Shown in pieces: positions 1 to 5,021 of a stretch of DNA of 5,021 nt. How positions within the stretch are numbered: position 1 is the first letter of the stretch; each line of letters opens with the position of its first letter. The notes below the pieces were generated by a model. The model was not told where the DNA came from and ran no database searches. It worked only from the letters and a program-made list of their open reading frames with translations. Origin of the DNA: Nonlabens sp. (GTDB lineage: Bacteria; Bacteroidota; Bacteroidia; Flavobacteriales; Flavobacteriaceae). The stretch is taken from assembly GCA_030731685.1 (NCBI GenBank), contig JANQTO010000181.1, positions 1 to 5,021 of the forward strand, in the 5' to 3' direction. A program made the translations under genes and the position numbers.

Positions 1-251
1 CAAACGTGCTTGTGGTAGATGAACCTACTAACCACTTAGACCTAGAATCTATTCAAGCCTTTAACAACAGCTTAAAAAACTTTAAAGGCACCTTGTTCTT
101 AACAACACATGACCACGAGTTTGCTCAAACAGTAGGAACACGTGTTATAGAACTTACTCCTGGTGGAGCGATAGACCGTTACACCACCTTTGAAGAATAT
201 ATGGATGATGCTAAGTTGAAGGAGCTGCGTGCTAAGATGTATAATAGCTAA
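1..251 (+). CDS. ABC-F family ATPase, C-terminal fragment (5' end outside window)
   Basis: This is the last ~82 codons of an ABC-F protein, a soluble tandem-ATPase that acts on ribosomes rather than as a transporter. Frame is set by codon 3-5 (Asn); the GTG at 6-8 is an internal Val, not a start. Visible are the Walker B strand LVVDEP with its catalytic Glu, the ABC-F hallmark PTNHLD at the D-loop, and the H-loop TTHD in the second ATPase domain. The LSGG signature, the linker and the first ATPase domain are off the left edge. After the H-loop come VIELTPGG and a short tail ending MYNS, with no long C-terminal coiled coil as in Uup. This, and the ELTP...DRY...FEEY wording, resembles the YbiT-like subgroup, but the subgroup is inferred from the tail alone. 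The TAA stop is at 249-251 and is followed by a strong terminator, so this gene ends its transcription unit. Confidence 0.93.
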   Translation, partial: NVLVVDEPTNHLDLESIQAFNNSLKNFKGTLFLTTHDHEFAQTVGTRVIELTPGGAIDRYTTFEEYMDDAKLKELRAKMYNS

Positions 252-270
252 AAGTTACTTTCTGTAACGT

Positions 271-305
271 AAAAAAGACCTTCAATGACTTGGAGGTCTT
301 TTTTT
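271..305 (+). terminator. Rho-independent terminator of the ABC-F gene, possibly bidirectional
   Basis: The arms 271-285 and 290-304 form a 15-bp stem with one G-T wobble (282/293) around a TGAC loop, starting 19 bases after the ABC-F stop. A run of seven T follows the GGTC at 299-305. The left arm begins with six A, so the minus-strand copy also ends in a T run and could stop transcripts leaving the PAP2 gene. A small GTTAC/GTAAC hairpin (254-258 with 264-268) sits just before it and has no evident role. Confidence 0.92.
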
Positions 306-327
306 ATTTATTTTGATTCACTTAAGG

Positions 328-343
328 CGCTTTCGCGAAAGCG
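328..343. repeat. 16-bp perfect palindrome CGCTTTCGCGAAAGCG in the convergent gap
   Basis: This is a perfect palindrome centred between 335 and 336, much richer in GC than the AT-rich sequence around it. It lies between two converging genes, 32 bases past the PAP2 stop. It is not followed by a T run on either strand, so it is not a classical terminator. From memory, the same 16-mer is common between genes in marine Flavobacteriaceae, which would make it a dispersed genomic element such as a protein-binding site or small repeat. Only one copy is in this window, so the repeat status is not shown here. Confidence 0.6.
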
Positions 344-375
344 TAAAATCCACTTTATTTTTATTATAGAGTGTT

Positions 376-1182
376 TTAAAAAGTCAATCCCACATAAATT
401 CCAGACATTTCTGGTGATATGATAGGAGCGTAGGATAGGTTCTCATTTTTCTTTTTGTGTAGTTCAGGAATGAGAATTCCTGATGCCGCGCCCATCGCGT
501 AGCCCAATGCAACGTCTGTAAGGAAGTGCTGTCCTGCTTTAATGCGGTATGCGCCTACAACCGCTGGGATAGCTGCTGCGCCACCCCAAACGACCCATTT
601 CCAGTCTGATTGTGGGTAGAAGTCATTAAAAACTTTGGCAGCAAAGAACGTTGAAGTTGCAGATGCTGCTACGTGGCCTGAATAAAACGAACGTGTGTTT
701 GTAGGTTCCATGCGTTCTCCCAGCGATAAATCGGTATTATAAGCCTTAGGTCTTGCTCTATTAGTCAATCCTGCAGATAATGTGAATAATGCAGCGGTAG
801 TTGTAAGCGACTCTAAATACATTAATGATAACTGGCCTGCGTGGTCATTTTGTCTGCTAGTGGCAAGCATGGCAAGTGGTATTGCAAATGAGGTATAGAA
901 AGGTATGTCGCTTTTTTTACTCGCGTCCTCATCAAAGTTGCCTATGGCGTATCTGTCTATACTGTTTACGCTGTTATTGGAAAGTGCTGCGAGTTCTTGC
1001 TCCGTAAATCCTTTTTTGTTTTGAATTATGAGAAATCCAGCGGTTGTTCCCGCTAAGCTGGCACCTAACCATGGACCATCCTTTTCCCAACTTATTTCAT
1101 AGGGTGATTCCTGAGCATGGGACAGTTGTGAAGAGCAAACTAATAGAAGACTTAATAATGGTATGAGAGTTTTAACAGGCAT
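376..1182 (-). CDS. Secreted PAP2-superfamily phosphatase (phosphatidic acid phosphatase type 2 / haloperoxidase-like)
   Basis: The 268-residue protein begins with a signal peptide (basic start, hydrophobic core ~5-17, probable cleavage after SHA at 23), so its active site should face the periplasm. PAP2 enzymes remove phosphate from lipid phosphates such as phosphatidic acid or undecaprenyl diphosphate. Motif 1 is represented by NRARP (141-145), but the lysine expected seven residues before the motif arginine is Ala137. Motif 2 is SFYSGH (165-170), with Tyr in place of the usual Pro and catalytic His170 kept. Motif 3 is R213-x5-H219-x3-D223, fully intact. Hydrophobic stretches near 37-54, 94-108, 120-138, 172-184, 196-212 and 224-238 fit the family's helical bundle. 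The tail (249-268) ends in the strand-like GIYVGLTF. The start fits the signal peptide; no Shine-Dalgarno is seen. A flavobacterial subfamily with the same motif wording seems to exist; the substrate cannot be told. Confidence 0.88.
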   Translation of the reverse strand: MPVKTLIPLLSLLLVCSSQLSHAQESPYEISWEKDGPWLGASLAGTTAGFLIIQNKKGFTEQELAALSNNSVNSIDRYAIGNFDEDASKKSDIPFYTSFAIPLAMLATSRQNDHAGQLSLMYLESLTTTAALFTLSAGLTNRARPKAYNTDLSLGERMEPTNTRSFYSGHVAASATSTFFAAKVFNDFYPQSDWKWVVWGGAAAIPAVVGAYRIKAGQHFLTDVALGYAMGAASGILIPELHKKKNENLSYAPIISPEMSGIYVGLTF

Positions 1183-1193
1183 AAGATAAATTT

Positions 1194-1229
1194 CTCACAA
1201 AAATCGCTACGAACGCTCACAAATTGTGA
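1194..1229. promoter_or_regulatory. Operator-like repeats upstream of the PAP2 gene
   Basis: TCACAAATTGTGA at 1217-1229 is a perfect inverted repeat of two 6-base arms around a single A. Its left half belongs to CTCACAAA at 1216-1223, which recurs exactly at 1194-1201, 22 bases away, about two helical turns. The palindrome coincides with the transcription start predicted from the neighbouring promoter call, and the second copy lies in the leader just before the ATG. This arrangement suits a dimeric repressor, but no regulator is identified and the repeat could be chance in AT-rich DNA. Confidence 0.35.
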
Positions 1230-1234
1230 TAACG

Positions 1235-1266
1235 AAAAACTAATTAAAGGTTAATTATTTGGCAAA
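1235..1266 (-). promoter_or_regulatory. Possible Bacteroidota-type promoter for the PAP2 gene
   Basis: Reading the minus strand, TTTG (1266-1263) is followed after 20 bases by TAGTTTTT (1242-1235). This matches the Bacteroidota sigma-A pattern of TTTG near -33 and TAnnTTTG near -7, except for T instead of G in the last position. Transcription would start near 1228-1230 and give a leader of about 45 bases before the ATG at 1182. The call rests on motif matching alone. Confidence 0.4.
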
Positions 1267-1301
1267 TTTCTCTTAGCAAATTTTGCTTGGGAAAAAAGAA
1301 A

Positions 1302-1499
1302 TTACTCGGTTTTATTTTTCAATAGCGGCATGACTATCTGGTAAATGCCTAAACCTATCAAAAATCCGGAAAGTGCCAATTGATACGTCGCTATATCTTT
1401 GCCTACATAAAAGTGTTCATAGAATTTATAACAGCCTACAGCTATAAAAACCAAGGATAGTAGAAAAGAATACTGTTTCTTAAACGTAGGACTAGTCAT
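1302..1499 (-). CDS. Small two-helix membrane protein, second of a tandem pair
   Basis: This is a 65-residue protein of unknown function. Two hydrophobic segments (~10-30 and ~40-60) flank a short polar loop around GKDIATY; the N-terminus (KK at 7-8) and C-terminus (KNK) are basic, so both ends are probably cytoplasmic. It aligns without gaps, shifted by one residue, to the protein encoded just upstream: G22, Y27, H29, F30, G33, T38, L41, L43, S44, G45 and G51 are identical. It is therefore probably a diverged duplicate. Its ATG lies inside the end of the upstream gene, with the sequence ATGACTAG carrying that gene's TAG, an 8-base overlap that implies translational coupling. The shared length, matching pattern and overlap make it a real gene despite its size. 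I recognise no named family. Confidence 0.8.
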   Translation of the reverse strand: MTSPTFKKQYSFLLSLVFIAVGCYKFYEHFYVGKDIATYQLALSGFLIGLGIYQIVMPLLKNKTE

Positions 1500-1689
1500 T
1501 TTTTTGAGTTAGCACTTGATATCCTACAAAAGCGCCATATAAAATCATTGCACCTGATAAAATGAGTCTCCAGGTTTCTTGGTTTTCTCCTGCGATAAAA
1601 TGCGCATAAAGTCTCCAAGCACCAAAACCTATCATTGCTGCGGCTATAATTCCACCAAAAACTGGATTTCTTCTTCTTTGAGTTGCCAT
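1492..1689 (-). CDS. Small two-helix membrane protein, first of a tandem pair
   Basis: This is a 65-residue protein of unknown function. The arginine-rich start (RRR at 5-7) precedes a Gly/Ala-rich hydrophobic segment (~11-31), a polar loop containing AGENQETW (33-40), and a second hydrophobic segment (~41-60). By the positive-inside rule both ends should be cytoplasmic and the loop periplasmic. The core pattern Y-x-H-F-x2-G-x4-T-x2-L-x-L-S-G (28-46) is shared with the 65-residue protein that follows. The histidine and the LSG at the start of helix two are the most conspicuous shared residues. The ATG follows A-rich sequence, normal for Bacteroidota leaders without a Shine-Dalgarno. The gene begins 64 bases after the upstream terminator hairpin, so it should have its own promoter, but I could not find a convincing one. 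No function is proposed. Confidence 0.8.
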   Translation of the reverse strand: MATQRRRNPVFGGIIAAAMIGFGAWRLYAHFIAGENQETWRLILSGAMILYGAFVGYQVLTQKND

Positions 1690-1752
1690 ATATTTCTATT
1701 TATATCGCTAAGATACTAAGAAACGTTGCCTGCTGCAGAATAGGCATTGCAT

Positions 1753-1778
1753 AAAAAAACCACTTTATAAAAGTGGTT
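1753..1778 (-). terminator. Rho-independent terminator of the 240-residue protein gene
   Basis: On the minus strand AACCACTTT (1778-1770) pairs perfectly with AAAGTGGTT (1766-1758) across a 3-base loop, and the transcript continues into a run of seven U ending at 1753. It begins 27 bases after the TAG stop at 1806-1808. It separates this gene from the small membrane-protein pair downstream. Confidence 0.9.
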
Positions 1779-1805
1779 AATTTAAATGTCTAACTATAGG
1801 GATTG

Positions 1806-2528
1806 CTAGGCATTAAAATATTTTGAATTCCAAATGGCTGTATTAAAATTCTTTCCGGCTGCAAAGGAGTAGTATAAAACCATACTGGCAACACACTTGA
1901 ACATGAAAAAGAATATCAATAAAAATTCAATAGCTGTATTTTGATTTCCGAACAAACCGTGAGGTATTAAACTCGTTGCAATTAAACTGGCGATTAGCGT
2001 CAAAATGATAAGGTTTTCAAAGCTCTTAAATGGCCATGCAAAGAGCCTGCGCATAGGGCTTAAGTCATTACCCCATTTGTGTATGAGGTAGAAATAACCG
2101 TTTCCTATAGGCGCAAAAAGTAAAGGGTCATCAGCATTTTCTAGTTTGAACATTTTACTTGGAGCAACGATTTTAAAACCTTGTATTGTTAAATTATGCT
2201 CTTTCTCTAAACGTTTAATTTCCACAAGTGCTTCTCTAGGTATATCGTTCTTAAAATACTTAGTATCTAAAAATCGTAAACGGTAATTAATACAGATATT
2301 CTTGATTTGGTCTACGTGATAGATGCGGTCCATTTCCATAGAATCTATGTTGAAATGATTTCGCGGCGTAGGCTTTTGTGGGCTCTTCATGCGTAACATA
2401 ATAGCGTCTTCTCTAAGGTCGTCCTGTTTAAGAACTGCCTTAACTTGTTCTAATATGTCTTCTTGCGTGGTTTGCTTTGCACGCTGCTTGCGCAGTTGCA
2501 CTTCTATGTCGGTCCTGTTCAATTTCAT
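1806..2528 (-). CDS. Conserved-looking membrane-anchored protein of unknown function
   Basis: This is a 240-residue protein with no domain I can name. Residues 1-50 are charged and helical in character (many K, R, Q, E and D), without a signal peptide. Residues 65-160 form a soluble domain with distinctive blocks: IYHVDQIKNIC (69-79), YRLRFLDTKYF (82-92), VAPSKMFKLE (121-130), DDPLLFAPIGNGYFYLIHKWG (133-153). Two hydrophobic helices follow at ~171-190 and ~199-221, joined by a short loop, and a ~19-residue tail ends the protein. The soluble part and both ends are thus probably cytoplasmic. I have an impression of similar proteins in other Flavobacteriia, but that is recollection, not a search. 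The ATG at 2526-2528 is the first in frame; no Shine-Dalgarno is visible. The gene has its own terminator and lies 166 bases from pheT, so it looks monocistronic or read through from pheT. Confidence 0.85.
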   Translation of the reverse strand: MKLNRTDIEVQLRKQRAKQTTQEDILEQVKAVLKQDDLREDAIMLRMKSPQKPTPRNHFNIDSMEMDRIYHVDQIKNICINYRLRFLDTKYFKNDIPREALVEIKRLEKEHNLTIQGFKIVAPSKMFKLENADDPLLFAPIGNGYFYLIHKWGNDLSPMRRLFAWPFKSFENLIILTLIASLIATSLIPHGLFGNQNTAIEFLLIFFFMFKCVASMVLYYSFAAGKNFNTAIWNSKYFNA

Positions 2529-2590
2529 AATCTGTTAGATAAGAGATTTGTGGAACGTGTTATCTTTCGTTCACTAAATATGTCGTTGAT

Positions 2591-2604
2591 GCTTTTAAAA
2601 GCTA
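2591..2604 (-). promoter_or_regulatory. Palindrome and weak -7-like box upstream of the 240-residue protein gene
   Basis: GCTTTTAAAAGC at 2591-2602 is a perfect 12-bp palindrome. On the minus strand it overlaps TAGCTTTT (2604-2597), which resembles the Bacteroidota -7 box TAnnTTTG except for its last base. A TTTG (2632-2629) lies upstream, but the 24-base gap is longer than usual. It is the best promoter candidate in the 2529-2694 gap and remains weak. Confidence 0.22.
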
Positions 2605-2642
2605 TCACAAGGCACTGAAAATAAAGTTCAAAAGATTAATTG

Positions 2643-2691
2643 CATATAATTTTGCTAACTCGTAAAGTGAAATATTAAAATGAATTATATG
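2643..2691 (-). other. Inverted repeat just downstream of pheT
   Basis: CATATAATT (2643-2651) and AATTATATG (2683-2691) are perfect 9-base complements 31 bases apart. The first arm in the transcript starts three bases after the pheT stop. No T run follows, so it is not an intrinsic terminator. It might form a 3' stem on the pheT mRNA, or be chance in AT-rich sequence. Confidence 0.25.
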
Positions 2692-2694
2692 ACT

Positions 2695-5021
2695 TTATCG
2701 TAATACAGCTCCAGTTTCTTTTTCTAATTGCGATTGTATTTTTTGCATCACCTTATCTATTTGCTTGTCAGTGAGGGTTTTCTTGTGATCTTGAATGGTA
2801 AAGCTGAGCGCATAAGATTTTTTACCAGCAGCCAGGTTTTTACCTTCATAAACGTCAAAAAGGCTTACATCCTGTATCAAGGAACGTTCCGTAGCAAGTG
2901 CTATAGTTTTAAGTTCTTTAAAAGTTACCTCGTTATTTACGAGTAAAGCGAGGTCACGTTTTACACTTGGGAATTTAGAAATCTCTGTAACAGGTTTATT
3001 CTCGTCCTTTATAAGTTTTAGGATTTCGTCCCAGTAAATGTTTGCAGAATAAACTGGGGGATCAATCCCGAAATGGCGAGTTAAACTAGCTGAGACTATA
3101 CCTAAATCAGCAATTTTATTACCTGCATTTAGGGCGATGCCGTCTTCTAGCGCAGCTAATTTAGATTCCTGCTCATTGACATTTTGAATACCTAAACGAC
3201 TTAATAAACTCATTACAACACCTTTAAGGTAGAAGAAGTCTGCTGGATGAGACTTTGTACTCCAGCTATTGGTATGTATATCACCGGTAATGGTAATACT
3301 TAAATGTTTGTTCTCTGTATAATTCCCTTGCTGATATGTATGATAGGTATTGCCAAACTCAAATAAACGCAAGTTATGCTGTCTGCGGTTCATGTTATAA
3401 GAAACTGCTTCAAGAGCTCCATAAACCATGCTTTGACGCATCACAGCGAGGTCACTACTTAATGGATTAAGTATACGCACCTCGTTTTTTGAGCCCATTT
3501 GACCATCCAGCTCTTGATATTTATCTGACGTGAGGCTGTTGGCCATCATTTCGTGAAATCCTTGTCCCACGAGTTGTTGAGCAACTAGGTTTTGGATTTT
3601 ATTGTTTTCGGTACGTGAGCTTACAGCTGTCGTTGCGTGAAGCTTACTAGGAATTTCTATGCGGTCATAACCATAGACGCGCAATATCTCTTCAATAACA
3701 TCAACCGGTCGGGTAACATCATTGCGGTAAGCAGGAATGGTAAGGCCTAGTCCAGTTTCTGAGACGTTGTTCACCTCAATGTCTAGCGTCCTTAAAATAC
3801 TTTTGATTTCTTCTCGTGGAATTTCCTGTCCTATAAGCGCGTCAACTTTGGCATAAGGCAAGAATATACTTAGGTTCTCAATCTTATTAGGATAACTATC
3901 TATATGGTCGCTAGAAACTTTACCGTTAGCATATTGAATAATAAGTTGCGCTGCGCGTTGCAAAGCATACTCTGTAATATTCGGGTCTATACCGCGCTCA
4001 AATCTAAAAGATGCATCGGTATTAAAACCGTGTCGTTTTGCGGTTTTGCGCACACTTACAGGATTGAAATAAGCGCTTTCTAGGAATATAGATGTAGTTT
4101 CTGCAGTTACGCCACTACCCAAGCCGCCATAAACACCAGCAATGCAAAGTGGTTTCTCTGTATCGCAAATCATTAAATCTTCTTCGTGCAGTTTGTGTTC
4201 CACGCCATCAAGTGTAGTAAACGGAGTTCCTGCTGCAACTGTTTTGACAACAATCTTGCTGCCTTCAATTTTAGAAGCGTCAAATGCGTGCAGCGGCTGG
4301 CCTAGCTCGTGCATCACGTAGTTTGTAATATCTACGAGGTTATTTTTAGGTACGATACCTATGGCCTTAATTCTGTTCTGAATCCATGTAGGCGATGGTG
4401 CAACGACCACATCGGTAATCGTAACGCCACAATATCGCGGTGCAAGTTCGTGATTTTCTACCTGAACATCGATGCGCAACGACCTGTTGTCCACTCTGTA
4501 ATTTGATATGGACGGCGTACTGTACGCAACGGGAGAATCTCCGTTCACCGCAAGCCCAGCGCGTAAATCGCGCGCAACACCTAGGTGTGACATCGCGTCT
4601 GCACGGTTAGGAGTAAGGCCTATTTCTATGGTATAATCTGTTTCAATTTCGTAAACAGTACTTAGCGGAGTTCCTACTTCTAGGGCGCTATCCAAAACCA
4701 AAATACCATCGTGTGACTTTCCTAGTCCCAGTTCATCCTCGGCGCAAATCATACCGTGGCTTTCTTCACCACGTATTTTTCCTTTTTTAATAGTCCACGC
4801 TTCGCCTTCGGCAGTGTATAAAGTAGTGCCTATCGTTGCAACGGGAACTTTTTGTCCAGCAGCAACATTGGGCGCACCACAAACTATTTGAACTGTTTCA
4901 GCGCCTATATTAACGGTTGTAAGTTTAAGTTTATCGGCACCAGGATGTTTTATGCAGGTGAGAACTTCACCTACAACGACTCCTTTTAATCCACCTTTTA
5001 CGCTTTCAAATGGCTCGATTC
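2695..5021 (-). CDS. pheT: Phenylalanyl-tRNA synthetase beta subunit, N-terminus outside window
   Basis: PheT pairs with PheS as an alpha2-beta2 cytoplasmic enzyme that charges tRNA-Phe; the beta subunit binds tRNA and clears mischarged Tyr-tRNA. There are 774 codons visible, so ~35-40 N-terminal residues are missing from a protein usually ~800 long. Numbering from the right edge: the OB-fold tRNA-binding domain (~10-115) carries VVVGEV, HPGADKLKL and CGAPN; the B3/B4 editing domain (~200-365) has PLHAFD (His244), LESAYF (Glu314) and TDAS (Thr334, Ala336), which appear to match E. coli editing-site residues H261, E334, T354 and A356; the B5 domain (~385-455) ends RNDVTRPVDVIEEILRVYGY; the catalytic-like core follows (~470-670); the FDX-ACB anticodon-binding domain (~683-774) starts FPSVKRDLAL. 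No frameshift or missing block is seen. The Met codon at 4750-4752 is internal (GMICAEDELGLG), not the start. The stop is TAA at 2695-2697; pheS is not adjacent downstream. Confidence 0.98.
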   Translation of the reverse strand, partial: IEPFESVKGGLKGVVVGEVLTCIKHPGADKLKLTTVNIGAETVQIVCGAPNVAAGQKVPVATIGTTLYTAEGEAWTIKKGKIRGEESHGMICAEDELGLGKSHDGILVLDSALEVGTPLSTVYEIETDYTIEIGLTPNRADAMSHLGVARDLRAGLAVNGDSPVAYSTPSISNYRVDNRSLRIDVQVENHELAPRYCGVTITDVVVAPSPTWIQNRIKAIGIVPKNNLVDITNYVMHELGQPLHAFDASKIEGSKIVVKTVAAGTPFTTLDGVEHKLHEEDLMICDTEKPLCIAGVYGGLGSGVTAETTSIFLESAYFNPVSVRKTAKRHGFNTDASFRFERGIDPNITEYALQRAAQLIIQYANGKVSSDHIDSYPNKIENLSIFLPYAKVDALIGQEIPREEIKSILRTLDIEVNNVSETGLGLTIPAYRNDVTRPVDVIEEILRVYGYDRIEIPSKLHATTAVSSRTENNKIQNLVAQQLVGQGFHEMMANSLTSDKYQELDGQMGSKNEVRILNPLSSDLAVMRQSMVYGALEAVSYNMNRRQHNLRLFEFGNTYHTYQQGNYTENKHLSITITGDIHTNSWSTKSHPADFFYLKGVVMSLLSRLGIQNVNEQESKLAALEDGIALNAGNKIADLGIVSASLTRHFGIDPPVYSANIYWDEILKLIKDENKPVTEISKFPSVKRDLALLVNNEVTFKELKTIALATERSLIQDVSLFDVYEGKNLAAGKKSYALSFTIQDHKKTLTDKQIDKVMQKIQSQLEKETGAVLR

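Noticed and set aside
1126..1140. Possible lipoprotein signal in the PAP2 protein (Cys16 in LLLVCSS)
   Set aside because: The residue before the cysteine is Val, not Gly, Ala or Ser, so it is not a good lipobox; a type I cleavage after SHA at 23 fits better.
1275..1287. AGCAAA-T-TTTGCT inverted repeat as a terminator for the small membrane-protein pair
   Set aside because: The stem is six bases with a one-base centre, which an RNA hairpin cannot form without losing pairs, and no T run follows on the minus strand.
1727..1746. TGCCT/AGGCA inverted repeat upstream of the small membrane-protein pair
   Set aside because: There are only five paired bases around a 10-base spacer, with no promoter boxes in register; this is expected by chance.
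1690..1752. Promoter for the small membrane-protein pair
   Set aside because: TATCTTAG is one mismatch from the -7 consensus, but no TTTG lies at the right distance upstream, so no promoter was called.
2728..2946. Open frame of 72 codons on the plus strand
   Set aside because: It lies entirely antisense to the FDX-ACB domain of pheT, resembles no protein family I recognise, and has no promoter or regulatory context of its own.
4309..4506. Open frame of 65 codons on the plus strand
   Set aside because: It is antisense to the start of the conserved editing domain of pheT and has a Cys/His/Arg/Asn mix typical of shadow translation.

Overview
The window looks like chromosomal DNA from a marine Flavobacteriia (Bacteroidota) species. 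Four things suggest this: AT-rich intergenic DNA, starts preceded by A-rich sequence with no clear Shine-Dalgarno, a flavobacterial-style PheT and signal-peptide PAP2 protein, and the 16-bp palindrome CGCTTTCGCGAAAGCG, which I recall as common between genes in Dokdonia/Nonlabens-like genomes. The genus is inferred, not shown.

Layout. On the plus strand, 1-251 is the 3' end of an ABC-F translation-factor ATPase gene, followed by a strong hairpin terminator (271-305). Everything else is on the minus strand. Reading that strand from the right edge: pheT (phenylalanyl-tRNA synthetase beta subunit; 5021 to 2695, N-terminus off the window); a 166-bp gap; a 240-residue two-helix membrane-anchored protein of unknown function (2528 to 1806) with its own terminator (1753-1778); two overlapping genes for 65-residue two-helix membrane proteins that look like diverged tandem duplicates (1689 to 1492 and 1499 to 1302); and a secreted PAP2-superfamily phosphatase (1182 to 376) that converges on the ABC-F gene. 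The 124-bp convergent gap (252-375) holds the terminator and the palindrome. No gene-free stretch exceeds 170 bases.

How the genes relate. ABC-F and PheT both serve translation, but they lie on opposite strands at opposite ends of the window and are probably not co-regulated. The terminator at 1753-1778 separates the 240-residue gene from the small pair. The small pair overlaps by 8 bp and is almost certainly co-translated. The PAP2 gene has a plausible promoter of its own, with a palindrome over the predicted transcription start. I see no defence island, mobile element, CRISPR array, tRNA or rRNA. This is mostly ordinary housekeeping and membrane-protein territory. The parts most worth a second look are the small membrane-protein pair, the atypical PAP2 motif 1, and the repeated-type palindrome.
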